Shown here: positions 37,601-49,761 of the stretch, piece after piece | Layout: the number at the start of each line of letters is the position of its first letter | How positions within the stretch are numbered: position 1 is the stretch's first letter | Assembly: GCA_026874595.1 (NCBI GenBank) | Contig: CM049319.1 | Location: forward strand, 56,984,917 to 57,048,916 | Length of the DNA: 64,000 nucleotides | Reading direction: 5' to 3' | Origin: Sipunculus nudus | Taxonomy: Eukaryota > Annelida > Sipuncula > Golfingiida > Sipunculidae | Translations under genes and position numbers: made by a program | The notes under the pieces: generated by a model | What the model was told of the DNA's origin: nothing | Database searches by the model: none | What the model saw: the letters and a program-made list of their open reading frames with translations, nothing else

Positions 37601-39344
37601 CCCTGTATCCAGATCCTGATCAAAATAAACCCTGTATCCAGACCCTGATCAAAATAAACCCTGTATCCAGATCCTGATCAAAATAAACCCTGTATCCAGG
37701 TCCTGGTCAAAATAACCTTGTATCCAGGTCCTGGTCAAAGTAACCCTGTATCCAGGTGCTGGTCGAAATAAACCTGCATCCAGATCCTGATCAAAATAAA
37801 GCCTGCTAAAGATCCTGATCAAAATAGACCCTGCATCCAGATCCTGGTCAAAATAAACCCTGCAATCAGATCCTGATCAAAATAAACCTGTATGCAGATC
37901 CTGGTCAAAATAACCCTGTATCCAGGTCCTGGTCAAAATAACCCTGTATCCAGGTACTGAGCAATATAAACCCTGCTAAAGATCCTGATCAAAATAACCC
38001 TGTATCCAGATCCTGAGTAAAATAAACCCTGCATCCAGATCCTGGTCAAAATAAACCTGTATCCAGATCGTGAGCAAAATAAACCCTGCATTCAGATTCT
38101 GATCAAAATAAACCTGCATCCAGATCCTGAGCAAAATAAACCCTGCATCCAGACCCTGATCAAAATAAACCTGTATCCAGGTCCTGGTCAAAATAAACCT
38201 GTATGCAGGTCCTAGTCAAAATAACCCTGTATCCAGGTCCTTGTCAAAATAAACACTGTTTCCAGGTACTGGTCAAAACAAATCTTCATCCAGATCCTGA
38301 TCAAAAGAAACCTGTGTGCAGGTCCTGGTCTAAATAACCCTGTATCAAGGTCCTGGTCAAAAAAACCCTGTTTCAAGGTCCTGGTCAAACCAAACCTGAA
38401 TCCAGATACTGATCAAAATAAACCCTGCATCCAGATCCTGCTCAAAATAAACACTGCATCCAGATCCTGATCAAAATAAAACCTGCATCCAGATCCTGGT
38501 CAAAATAAACACTGCATCCAGATCCTGATCAAAATAAACTCTGCATCCAGATCCTGATCAAAATAAATCCTGCATCCAGATCCTGGTCAAAATAAACCCT
38601 GCATCCAGGGCCCGGTCAAAATAACCCTGCATCCAGATCCTGATCAAAATAAACCCTGCATCCAGACCCTGATCAAAATAAACCCTGCATCCAGATCCTG
38701 ATCAAAATAAACCCTGCATCCAGGTCCCGGTCAAAATAACCCTGCATCCAGATCCTGATCAAAATTAATCCTGCATCCAGATCCTGATCAAAATAAAACC
38801 CTGCATCCAGGTCCCGGTCAAAATGACCCTGTATCCAGATCCTGATCAAAATAAACCATGCATCCAGGTCCCGGTCAAAATAACCCTGCATCCAGATCCT
38901 GATCAAAATAAACCCTGTATCCAGGTCCTGGTCAAAATAACCTTGTATCCAGGTCCTGGTCAAAGTAACCCTGTATCCAGGTCCTGGTCAACAATGAACC
39001 TTGTATCAAGGTACTGTTCAAAATAACCCTCTATTTAGGTCCTTGTCATAATAACCCTGTATCCAGGTACCGTTCAAAATAACCCTGTATCCAGGTCCTG
39101 GTCTAAATAACCCTGTATCAAGGTCCTGGTCAAGGTAACCCTCTATCCAGGTCCAGGTCAACAATGAACCTTGTATCAAGGTACTGTTCAAAATAACCCT
39201 CTATCTAGGTCCTGGTCAAAATAACCCTGTATCCAGGTACTGTTCAAAATAACCCTGTATCCAGGTCCTGGTCTAAATAACCCTGTATCAAGGTCCTGGT
39301 CAAAATAACCCTGTATCCAGGTACCGTTCAAAATAACCCTGTAT

Positions 39345-41735
39345 CCAGGTCCTGGTCTAAATAACCCTGTATCAAGGTCCTGGTCAAGGTAACCCTGTAT
39401 CCAGGTCCTGGTCAACAATGAACCTTGTATCAAGGTACTGTTCAAAATAACCCTCTATCTAGGTCCTGGTCAAAATAACCCTGTATCCAGTTCCTGGTCT
39501 AAATAACCCTGTATCAAGGTCCTGGTCAAGGTAACCCTGTATCCAGGTCCTGTTCAAGGTAACCCTGTATCCAGGTCCAGGTCAACAATGAACCTTGTAT
39601 CAAGGTACTGTTCAAAATGACCCTCTATCTAGGTCCTGGTCTAAATAACCCTGTATCAAGGTCCTGGTCAAGGTAACCCTGTATCCAGGTCCTGTTCAAG
39701 GTAACCCTGTATCCAGGTCCAGGTCAACAATGAACCTTGTATCAAGGTACTGTTCAAAATAACCCTCTATCTAGGTCCTGGTCAAAATGACCCTGTATCC
39801 AGGTCCTGGTCAAAATAACTCTGAATCCAGGTCCTGTTCAAGGTAACCCTGTATTAAGGTCCTGGTCAACAATGAACCTTGTATCAAGGTACTGTTCAAA
39901 ATAACCCTCTATCTAGGTCCTGGTCAAAATAACCCTGTATCCAGGTCCTGGTCTAAATAACCCTGTATCAAGGTCCTGGTTAAGGTAACCCTGTATCCAG
40001 GTCCTGTTCAAGGTAACCCTGTATCTAGGTCCAGGTCAACAATGAACCTTGTATCAAGGTACTGTTCAAAATTGCCCTCTTTATAGGTCCTGGTCAAAAT
40101 TAACCCTGTATCCAGGTACTGGTGTAAATAACCCTGAATCCAGGTCCTGTTCAAGGTAACCCTGTATCCAGGTCCAGGTCAACAATGAACCTTTTATCAA
40201 GGTACTGTTCAAAATAACCCTCTATCTAGGTCCTGGTCAAAATAACCCTGTATCCAGGTCCTGTTGTAAAAAACCCTAAATCCAGGTCCTGGTCAAGGTA
40301 ACCCTGTATCCAGGTCCAGGTCAACAATGAACCTTGTATCAAGGTACTGTTCAAAATAACCCTCTATCTAGGTCCTGGTCAAAATAACCCTGTATCCAGG
40401 TCCTGGTGTAAATAACCCTGAATCCAGGTCCTGTTCAAGGTAACCCTGTATCCAGGTCAAGGTCAACAATAAACCTTGTATCAAGGTACTGTTCAAGTAA
40501 CCCTCTATCTAGGTCCTGGTCAAAATAACCCTGTATCCAGGTCCTGGTCTAAATAACCCTGTATCAAGGTCCTGGTCAAGGTAACCCTGTATCCAGGTCC
40601 TGGTCAACAATGAACCTTGTATCAAGGTCCTGTTCAAAATAACCCTCTATCTAGGTCCAGGTCAAAATAACCCTGTATCCAGGTCCTGGTCTATATAACC
40701 CTGTATCAAGGTCCTGGTCAAGGTAACCCTGTATCCAGGTCCTGTTCAAGGTAACCCTGTATCCAGGTCCAGGTCAACAATGAACCTTGTATCAAGGTAC
40801 TGTTCAAAATGACCCTCTATCTAGGTCCTGGTCTAAATAACCCTGTATCAAGGTCCTGGTCAAGGTAACCCTGTATCCAGGTCCTGTTCAAGGTAACCCT
40901 GTATCCAGGTCCAGGTCAACAATGAACCTTGTATCAAGGTACTGTTCAAAATAACCCTCTATCTATGTCCTGGTCAAAATGACCCTGTATCCAGGTCCTG
41001 GTAAAAATAACTCTGAATCCAGGTCCTGTTCAAGGTAACCCTGTATTAAGGTCCTGGTCAACAATGAACCTTGTATCAAGGTACTGTTCAAAATAACCCT
41101 CTATCTAGGTCCTGGTCAAAATAACCCTGTATCCAGGTCCTGGTCTAAATAACCCTGTATCAAGGTCCTGGTTAAGGTAACCCTGTATCCAGGTCCTGTT
41201 CAAGGTAACCCTGTATCTAGGTCCAGGTCAACAATGAACCTTGTATCAAGGTACTGTTCAAAATTGCCCTCTTTATAGGTCCTGGTCAAAATTAACCCTG
41301 TTTCCAGGTACTGGTGTAAATAACCCTGAATCCAGGTCCTGTTCAAGGTAACCCTGTATCCAGGTCCAGGTCAACAATGAACCTTTTATCAAGGTACTGT
41401 TCAAAATAACCCTCTATCTAGGTCCTGGTCAAAATAACCCTGTATCCAGGTCCTGGTGTAAAAAACCCTAAATCCAGGTCCTGGTCAAGGTAACCCTGTA
41501 TCCAGGTCCAGGTCAACAATGAACCTTGTATCAAGGTACTGTTCAAAATAACCCTCTATCTAGGTCCTGGTCAAAATAACCCTGTATCCAGGTCCTGGTG
41601 TAAATAACCCTGAATCCAGGTCCTGTTCAAGGTAACCCTGTATCCAGGTCAAGGTCAACAATAAACCTTGTATCAAGGTACTGTTCAAGTAACCCTCTAT
41701 CTAGGTCCTGGTCAAAATAACCCTGTATCCAGGTC
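39345..41735 (+). repeat. 1192-bp higher-order repeat, two tandem copies
   Basis: Rare variants recur at exactly 1192 bases: GTCAACAATGAACC (39410/40602), GTATTAAGG (39851/41043), TTGCCCTCTTTATAGG (40072/41264), CTTTTATCAAGG (40191/41383) and GTCAACAATAAACC (40462/41654). Order is kept throughout. A few point differences exist (for example CTAGGTCC versus CTATGTCC). Each copy equals about 42 monomers. Confidence 0.85.
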
Positions 41736-42444
41736 CTGGTCTAAATAACCCTGAATCCAGGTCCTGGTCAAGGTAACCCTGTATCCAGGTCCAGGTCAAC
41801 AATGAACCTTGTATCAAGGTACTGTACAAAACAACCCTCTATCCAGGTCCTGGTCAAGGTAACCCTGTATCCAGGTCAAGGTCAACAATGAACCTTGTAT
41901 CAAGGTACTGTTCAAAATAACCCTCTATCTAGGTCCTGGTCAAAATAAGCCTGTATCCAGGTCCTGGTCTAAATAACCCTGAATCCAGGTCCTGTTCAAG
42001 GTAACCCTGTATCCAGGTCAAGGTCAACAATGAACCTTGTATCAAGGTACTGTTCAAAATAACCCTCTATCTAGGTCCTGGTCAAAATAACCCTGTATCC
42101 AGGTCCTGGTGTAAATAACCCTGTATCCAGGTCCTGGTCAAGGTAACCCTGTATCCAGGTCCAGGTCAACAATGAACCTTGTATCAAGGTACTGTTCAAA
42201 ATAACCCTCTATCTAGGTCCTGGTCAAAATAAGCCTGTATCCAGGTCCTGGTCTAAATAACCCTGAATCCAGGTCCTGGTCAAGGTAACCCTGTATCCAG
42301 GTCCAGGTCAACAATGAACCTTGTATCAAGGTACTGTACAAAACAACCCTCTATCTAGGTCCTGGTCAAAATAACCGTGTATCCAGGTCCTGGTCAAAAT
42401 AACCCTGTATCCAGGTCTTGGTCAAAATAAACCTTTATCCAGCT

Positions 42445-42482
42445 CCTGGTCAAAATAACCCTACAGGGTCATTTTGACCAGG
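42445..42482. repeat. palindromic orientation switch at the satellite's right end
   Basis: Arms 42445-42462 and 42465-42482 (18 bp, one mismatch, 2-nt spacer) are reverse complements. Left of it the satellite reads GGTCAAAATAACCC; right of it the complement (AGGGTxATTTTGACC) continues. It is a head-to-head junction of the satellite. Confidence 0.85.
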
Positions 42483-42750
42483 GCCCCGTTATAAGGTTAC
42501 TTTGATCAGGGCCGTGATACAGGGTTACTTTGATCAGAATCTTGTCTGAGGGTTACTTTCATGAGGACCTTGATAAAGTTTCACTTTGACCAGGACCTAG
42601 ACACAGGGCTATTGTGATCAAAATCTGGATAAAGGTTTATTGAGATTTTTTTAAAGGGTTACTGTGTTCTTGACCTTGATAATTTAATCAGAACTGGAAG
42701 CAATGCTATCAAGACTTAGATGTAGGCTTATTGATAAATGGAGATATTTG
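42465..42750 (-). repeat. inverted, diverged tail of the 28/29-bp satellite
   Basis: Seven or eight decaying units on the opposite strand: GGGTTACTTTGATCAGGxC, GTTTCACTTTGACCAGGACC, CTATTGTGATCAAAATCTGG. Divergence grows to the right until the repeat cannot be recognised near 42750. Confidence 0.75.
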
Positions 42751-44046
42751 TTTTTTTTTTTTGCATTATTATTCTTATTGTTCTGCCAATTTTTTTAATC
42801 TGTTTTGATTGATACTCACTCAGGATATACCTTCCTATGGTCCAAATAATTTGACCCAGTTTCAGTAGCCTTGACCTATTTTAACAAGGTCAAAGGGGTT
42901 AAAAAGTGTATTTTTATTCAGATTTTTAACATTAATTTTCTTATCTATAAGAGGTTCAGAAAAATTGAAAATAAGGCCATTACCAAATCTAGTCCGTACA
43001 TTTCTCCATCAAAATTTTTAAATGCACTCATGTTGAAACCTGAGATTAGTTACTCAGCACTTTCCAGATAGGCTACACTTACAGATAACCACTTATAATG
43101 AAGGAATGGAGTGGCATGTTTGGTAGTGATATCTTTGACAGTCTTGAATAATATGTAATTACCAAAATGTGACGTCAGCATTTTCAACTAATCTCTAAAA
43201 ACTTAAGAAGGGACAACCAAATTTCATTTGTTTTTGGGCCTTAACAGAACCTTTAAGTCTTCCCAAACTGTCAAAGACATATAAGCAAATCATTCGGGCA
43301 CACCAAAAAATGGAGAATTAGGCTGAAAGGTCTCGTCTTAACAGAGGCATGTGAATTTCATTCAGCACTTTTTCTTGTTTAGTCTTCTGATATGCAGAAC
43401 TGTGATAATTAGAAAATGTTCATAGAACCATCCTTCTCCAACGACTTAGAAAAACCTCATGCACATATCCATATCTAAAGAGTCTTGACTTGAAAAGGTT
43501 CTAACTTCTCAATTTTCCTTGATCCTGTTTAAAGAGGTCCTAACATTCCTCTTGAATTTTAGTTAGTAAGAGTTCTCATAACCTAACTTTCATTGGAAAC
43601 CATCACCATCCCATTAAAGGAATTTCCTATCGAGATGTGAACTAACATTACACAGATGGAATCAAATTTTAATGAAGTCCTGTACCTTGATAGAATATGT
43701 CATCCATCACTCATGGCATATCCTAGCAAGTAAATCATTTATACATCTCAATTTTTTGGGAGGGCTTGGAGTATTGTTACATGTGGCTAAGAGAATTCAT
43801 TCTCCTCTAGCAACTAGAGATGATTTATTAACAGAACTCTGCATGGATTTTATGTGTTGTAAGCCCTCCTAATTTTTAATGAGCTATAGTAATTTCTATC
43901 ACTTGGTGTCCACCTGTATATTTTGCTATGAAAAAAATGGTAAGGTCCGATATAATATTTATGGGCCTAACTTTCAACAAGGGAAATGAACCTTACACAT
44001 TATTTAAAAATATGAGAAATCACTGTTTTACAAGAAAATTTTGTGT
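42751..44046. other. non-coding stretch
   Basis: No supported gene. A CCTTGACCT/AAGGTCAAAGG pair near 42870-42896 can form a short stem. Otherwise AT-rich, with open frames lacking domains. Confidence 0.4.
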
Positions 44047-44245
44047 AACAAGAGCACTGCAAATGGTGCTTTATTCCCCTTTACATTACCTCTGACCTCA
44101 TAACCTAATCGTGAATTTTGCTGAGAATGTAATACAGCCAAGAAACTGTTTTTGTTAAAATTCATAATGTGTTTCATGGAAATCCATAAGATTATTTTGC
44201 AAGTCATCATGGCACCAACAATCTTGTGATCTCTGACCTTATTTA
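44047..44245 (-). mobile_element. 3' fragment of a TGACGGG-type Helentron-like element
   Basis: Read on the - strand, the left edge is a GCAC/GTGC hairpin followed by TCTTGTTA, matching the 3' end at 12413-12435 (TTTGCAGTGCTCTTGTT is shared). The interior matches that element's AAATCCATAAGATTATTTTG-like module. The 5' end is missing. Confidence 0.5.
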
Positions 44246-44287
44246 ATATGCATAAATTTTTTTTTACCTTTTTTCTAAGGTAAAACA

Positions 44288-44514
44288 AATGTCATATGAT
44301 CAAGGAAAAGCATGATAATAACATAATGATTTTGCTAACCAGGTAAGTGCACTTTATAGCAAAGGAAATCTTATCAAAATTGTATTATTTTATCTTCTTG
44401 ACAGAAATGTCCGAGCAGCTGGAGCTCAAGTTGATATGTTTTTATTTAAAATAAAAAAAAAATTTTGTGGCGTGGGTTAAAATTGATGTGCATGGTACCT
44501 GAAACCATACCTTT
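44288..44514. mobile_element. GGTTCTCAGGCAC-type MITE, copy C (left end lost)
   Basis: The interior matches copies A and B (CAAGGAAAAGCATGATAATA, TTTTGCTAACCAGGTAAGTG, TTTTATCTTCTTGACAGAAA) and the right end is GGTACCTGAAACCATACC (from 44494). The left terminal inverted repeat is absent. Confidence 0.55.
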
Positions 44515-46581
44515 AATTTTTTTTTGCCAATACTGCTTTTCATTAATGGGCGTATAAAGACAGGTGGACATGGTTGGTGAAACAGATCATAGTTCTTGTT
44601 ATAAATTTTCTCCTCTGCAACCATTACTGTCTTAGCAATGTCACATATATATGTGCACACAAGTACTCACATACACACAAAATATTCACAATCATTCAAT
44701 TAAAATTAGTTTTTTATTCATCTCATAACATATGTCAATTCAAAATGATTAATTCACTTATAATTCCCACTTGATAGTTTCTAATATAAAAAATAAGATT
44801 TCAAAAATAAAATTACATTCCTGTTTTTCTCGGGAGCAACTCCAGCTGAACATGGAACAGATTGGTTTCCAGTCAAATAACTGACTAGAAAAAGACTGTA
44901 CACAAAACAAAGTGACCATGGATATGAATGTCTGATACAATGCTGTGAAACAAAGCAAAACTTCCAAACTACAAGTTAATGCATGTTGTAAACAAAAGCT
45001 GTGTTTTGCTCAACAAAAGTGGATACCGTCATGAGACATAATGAAAGCTCAATGTTGGAGTCATACTGAAATGCTCTTTGAATAATCTTAGCTATGTGGA
45101 CCTTAACTATATAGGTGTATAAGCCTTCTTTATTTCAAAACACAAAGGTGCATTAAATTATGTGTAATTCCACAGTAATGGCTAATGAAAGATTCAGCCT
45201 TTTACTGGTGAAGTGGTGGCTACACTGTAAACCCTTGCAATACTGGCATTATTTGTTCACAACATAAACAATCTTTAAACTGAATTTGCATTAAACACTG
45301 GGGTTCTCCTACAATGGGACACAATACCCGTTAATATTATGTATGGAAATCTCAACTCAATAATAAAAAAAGCAACAAGCTAACAAACTGCTAACAAAAT
45401 CACCCAAAGCGTCGATGCCACATTTCATGCTCGGAAGTCGGCGACCACATCTATAAGGCCTTGAACAGTCATGCAATGCAAAAAACACACAAACACTTTC
45501 TGTCTCAACCTTCATCGTGAATGCATGGAAGGAAGCGTTAAGATCGTTATGTGAATGCTTTATGTACACTGTGAATGTGTATGATCAGCTCTGACATATC
45601 ACTTCTCTACTTTACTAGAGGGAGCATTTTAATTACATAGAAACATTTGAAAATCAATATCAACCTCAAATCTACACATATTATGATATATATAGATATA
45701 CATGTTTATATATATATATATTTCTAAATAAAGCAGGAATGGTATTTTGATATGCTGGAGTCTATCACTGGTTAATCTCTAAACTAGCAACATGAAATGA
45801 ACTGCTTGGATGACAATGTGTGATTCTCTTCAAACTTTCAGCAACACATGCCTAGTCCTAGACAGACAGCTGAGAGATTTAACAAAACAGGGAAAAGAAA
45901 CATCAAATATCCCCTGTAAGCCCCATGCATATTATAGAGTAGAACCCCTGGTTTAGGAACCCATCTGTTGCAGGAACCTCTCTATTACAAACACATGGTG
46001 TTGTACCAAGAAATACAAGACTCCCTATAGTGGGCACCTTGCTGGTTCAGGCAAAAACCCAGGTCCTGCCAGTGTCCTTTATTGGCAGGGTCTACAGTAC
46101 AATTAAAGGGGCAAACATATCACTGGACAATTAAAACACAAATTTGACATGGAATGTAATGATGACTTCTGATCATTTAATGTTGATCCCTTTACCCCTG
46201 ATCTTGTTTGGGAGTTCATTAAGTACATAATTCTGTGGGGGAACTGGTTGAAAATCCTCAATGACCATCCTCAAAGTCGGACTACAAACTCCGCCAGCCT
46301 CGCAGCCAGCCCAAACTAAAAAAAAAACACCACACTAAAATGTATGTACAGGCAATTTGTACAAGAAATCAGAATTTACAAAATAAGACAATACAGAGTA
46401 ATACTTGTACTACTTTCCTCCCTCCTCCATCAGAGAGCTGTCAGATCCCTGCTGGAGGCATTAAACAACATTAGAAATTCGGATCCATCGGGTAATCACA
46501 GGAAAAAGGGGTCTGATCCCTAATGTCTGGATTCTGTAACTGATATGAGGTTCTGCAGAGAATGACAAATGTTCATGCTCT
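44515..46581 (-). other. downstream region and putative 3' UTR of the minus-strand gene
   Basis: No open coding continues past the stop at 46584-46582. The proximal few hundred bases are the likely 3' UTR. AATAAA signals on the - strand occur near 46082-46077 (inside a Tigger-like MITE) and near 45130. Which one is used cannot be told from sequence. A (TA)n-rich patch lies near 45690-45720. Confidence 0.4.
45937..46097. mobile_element. Tigger-like MITE
   Basis: The left end GAGTAGAACCCCTGG and the right end (reverse complement CTGTAGACCCTGCC) are imperfect inverted repeats, flanked by TA (45935-45936 and 46098-46099). The interior has GGAACCTCTCTATTA and GGGCACCTTGCTGG words typical of Tigger-derived MITEs. 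It is inside or just past the 3' UTR of the minus-strand gene. Confidence 0.6.
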
Positions 46582-46827
46582 TTATAGACGCTGATACATC
46601 TGGTATTTATCTACAGTGCTAATATTTGCTGTCTTGACATCAGTCTTCTTGCGTCGGCTGAGACGTTCTCGGATTTCCTGGACCGATCCTCCAAAGGGGT
46701 CATTAGGGTCTGATTTTTTGGCTGGCTCGGCCTGGGGGACAGGTTCTGCAGGGGGTGGTGTAGCTTCCACCACAGCTGGGGCTGGTTCTGGCTCTGTAGC
46801 AGCTACAACTGCCTCAGTCGTTGTGAC
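46582..46827 (-). CDS. Last coding exon of an unidentified Pro/Glu/Val-rich protein
   Basis: The exon starts after a good acceptor (TTTTTTATCTAAAG) in phase 0 and ends with TAA (46584-46582), giving 81 residues. The first half is low-complexity and acidic (VTTTEAVVAATEPEPAPAVV, then PPPAEPVPQAEPAKK). The second half has a different character: SDPNDPFGGSVQEIRERL, then SRRKK, and the C-terminus KYQMYQRL. The start word VTTTEAVV echoes the two upstream exons, so these exons may have arisen by duplication. I do not recognise the family. Composition suggests a disordered, PEVK-like tail, perhaps of a cytoskeletal or muscle protein, but this is inference. All four exons are phase 0-0 (this one phase 0 at its start), so any internal one could be skipped without a frameshift. 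Confidence 0.65.
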   Translation of the reverse strand, partial: VTTTEAVVAATEPEPAPAVVEATPPPAEPVPQAEPAKKSDPNDPFGGSVQEIRERLSRRKKTDVKTANISTVDKYQMYQRL

Positions 46828-49542
46828 CTTTAGATAAAAAACAGTAACAGATTACACATGAATCCAAAATTATATGATAAGTATGAGAGCCCAAGTCCAG
46901 ATCAGCGCAGTGTTAGCTTCCCTGACCAAGCACAGCAACCTCTGCAGTTGGGTGAAACACTGATAATACCCAATGTGTGGACCTGCTGTATCAAAATACA
47001 AAGCTGTAATAAAGCCACAAAACACATCCATAAATTATTAGCTCCAACTATGGATTCATAACTACTGTGTCAGGACTAAAATTACAAAGCACCAGACCTA
47101 TCAAACTGAAAGACAGTAGAACTGAAAAACATGATTTGCTATACTCCAAGACTGCACTAGCAGGAATCTAGCAAATCCGGGGCTGTTTATGAATATTATG
47201 CAGCTTCAAATAGACATGCAGCTTATAATGGAGAATTTACATTAATCAAGCGGTTTCCACTTTGCTGTGTCTGCAAATTTACCTGTCGCTATTCCTTAAT
47301 GAATGGTCCATGCACTTTGATAGGAGGAGAGATTATGAAATTAACAAAACTTCCCAAAAAGCAATGGATTTTGCACACTCATGACAAACAATAAGACACT
47401 ACTAGTTTTCTACCTCTTGAACCCAGGCCTGTGTCAACAGGAGCAGTCTTTCATTCCCTCTGCAGCAATGAAGATTTGACTGAGCTACTTCAAACTAATT
47501 TATATCCTCTAATAAAGTGTGGCCATCTGGTGCTGGAAGAGCATCAATTGTTGTTATTAGGAAAGAGTATATAACTAAAACAAGAACAGCTATTCCTAAC
47601 ATCTGTACAACAATTGATGGAACTGCATTTACAGCATCCATTAACTATAGACACAGTAGCAGGAAGACTTGGGTGCTAGGACATCCGTTGCCAGAAAAAA
47701 TAGAATAATGTCGGTCTGCAACTCCGAATGAGCTCCATTATTGAGTGAATATTCTCTCATACCTTTCCCCAGCAAACTCAAAAAGCCACCTTTGTTGAAG
47801 TAATCTACTCCCTTGCCTTTCCTCCAATGTTACATCATTATTTAACGCTATGATCCCCATACTTGCATTAATACATACAGCTGTTAATCTACAAACTGGC
47901 AAGACTAAGCACACTGCCAACTGTTATATTAGCATTTAACATGCTGCCAAGTACATAGTTAGTCTAGCATGACACACTAGTTTACCACTAATTCATATTA
48001 AATCTTCATATAAAAATTTATCAGGTGTTATATAATAATTGCTAATTACGCACAACTACACAACAATAATCTCTATTCTGTAGTTATTCTGATTATTATA
48101 TATTACACATCACAGATACTGTAACTGAAACATGGGCACAGTACAGGCACTTATCTGATAATATAGGCTGTAATCTGAGAAAGTGTTAAATTGAGATTAT
48201 GTAGTTATATGTCAAAACCATTTTTTTTTTGCAAAAACTGATGGCAGAGTGCACAAAGTTTGGCTAGAGTGTTTATAAAAAGAACTTTGTTTGATCCATT
48301 CTTTATTTTATATATATATATTATTTCCATAGGCATTTGTCCCAAGTGTCCCATGTTTCAGTCAGAATTATAATAGGTATTATAGATTATACATAATTAT
48401 AATAGTGAACAGCTTTCAACAAACATAACAAACTAAGATAATTAAATTCTAAAGTTAAACATAAGGCAGCTTCTTCAGCTATAGAATAGGCTTAAGAGTC
48501 AGAGTTCCACCATTTTTAAAATGGCTTAATGTAAAAACATTGAGTTACAGTTAATGAACAAAATACACAGAACATATAATTTAATGTTACACATTTACTG
48601 GTGTTATGAATAAGATTAGGTTTAGTCAAACATGCATACACAAGATGTTTGCTACAGTTATAGTGTTAGATATACTTTGATAAATCTAGTTAAAAATCAT
48701 GGACACATTTTGTTAAAGTCTACCAGCACAGGTTAAACTGTTAAAAGTGAACATCATTCTCGACTAACATAAGATATATTTATAAGACAATTCCCATTGG
48801 TACAAAGGGTTCAGAGTAAAATGCAACTGTCACAGCTAAAAGTTCCATTCTAAGATTATTTAGCTATAAATAAATGTGCACAGATATGGACATATACTGT
48901 GTAAATTAGAACCATCACAAGACAATACTAAAGAATTAGTTGTTATGGTATCATGTTAGAAGTAAAGTAAAACAGTTATCTAAAATTAACACTGATTAGT
49001 ACAAAGTTAATGATGTTATTCCACAATTTTATTTAATTTTCACACACATCCTAGTTAACATTGATCCCAAGTCTTTTTTTATATTGAGGCATGTTTTTAA
49101 TTATCCCTGATAAGTTTCCCCTAAAATCAAACTTTTCTTATATATCTACATGACTGAATATCATAAATACAACCTTATTAAACAGAACTATTTAAACTTA
49201 AATTTATGCAAAAGTATGCATAACTCATTAAGCAATTAATAAATACACAGATATCACACTTCCTCAAATGTGAGCATCATATGTAAAATTGTATAAACTG
49301 AAGATGCACAAGTTTCACAAATGCATCAATAAAAAAAAAGTTACAGATTTGCATGAGGCATATTCATGAATATGCAACTGTCTGAATTTTCCTTAGGATG
49401 TGTGCTTAAATTGAAAGTAAAGATGTTTCAAAAAGAAACAAAAAGTCAGTTAGTATGGGTAACCGCAACTATAGGTGGCTTCAGGCATATGTACATCGGC
49501 ACGCTGGGAGCAGAGGCGAACTGGTTGAACTTCCTCACTCAC
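46828..49542 (-). other. intron of the minus-strand gene
   Basis: Bounded by donor GAG|GTGAGT at 49543/49542 and acceptor CTAAAG at its left end. About 2.7 kb, AT-rich. I see no further coding segment or bounded repeat in it. Confidence 0.5.
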
Positions 49543-49761
49543 CTCTACTTCACTAGGGGGAGCCACTGATGGCTTAGCGTCCCCTGAGGCTAGATCTGAC
49601 TCAGCCTCGACTGAGGGGACTGCCTCAACTGTGGGGGCAGTCACTGTATCATCAACTACACTACTTTCAACAACCTTAGTTTCCTCAGAAACTACAGTTT
49701 CTGCAACCACTTCTGTGGTTGTGGTGGTTTCCGTGGTAAGAGGTGGTTCTTCTGGTGGCTC
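49543..49761 (-). CDS. Coding exon of the unidentified Pro/Glu/Val-rich protein
   Basis: A 219-nt, phase 0-0 exon of 73 residues. The acceptor is CACTAG and the donor is a near-consensus GAG|GTGAGT. The sequence begins EPPEEPPLTTETTTTTEVV and is dominated by Glu, Val, Thr, Ser, Pro and Asp, with VVSEETKVVESSVVDD and a final PSEVE. The open frame runs on past the donor to a stop at 49450, which would give a short alternative C-terminus if the intron were retained. Strong splice signals and in-phase joining to the 46827 exon favour splicing. No domain is recognised. The TTET/EVV pattern resembles the 57370 exon. Confidence 0.65.

Larger units (their letters stand above)
33795..42463 (+). repeat. 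28/29-bp satellite, right arm (about 8.7 kb) with higher-order structure
   Basis: About 300 tandem monomers. Type A (ATCCAGATCCTGATCAAAAT + AAACCCTGC, 28-29 bp) dominates 33.8-38.9 kb. Type B (ATCCAGGTCCTGGTCAAAAT + AACCCTGT, 28 bp) dominates 38.9-42.46 kb. Type B adds distinct variants such as GTCAACAATGAACCTTGTAT and CAAGGTACTGTTCAAAAT. Higher-order repeats of 422, about 685 and 1192 bp are overlaid. The mixed 28/29-bp length breaks any frame, so the peptides with repeating DQDLDxGFIL-like words are not real proteins. Confidence 0.95.

Noticed and set aside
34964-39445. Several open frames with repeated DQDLDxGFIL- and QVLVKITL-like peptides in the satellite
   Set aside because: They come from translating 28/29-bp monomers. 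The mixed monomer length shifts the frame every unit, frames are open on both strands, and there is no start, splice or stop context.
25684-42463. CRISPR-like regular short repeats
   Set aside because: The repeats are contiguous with no unique spacers, the context is an animal genome, and the structure is a satellite.
42871-43071. Short + strand frame near the end of the satellite
   Set aside because: AT-rich random open frame without domain or splice support.
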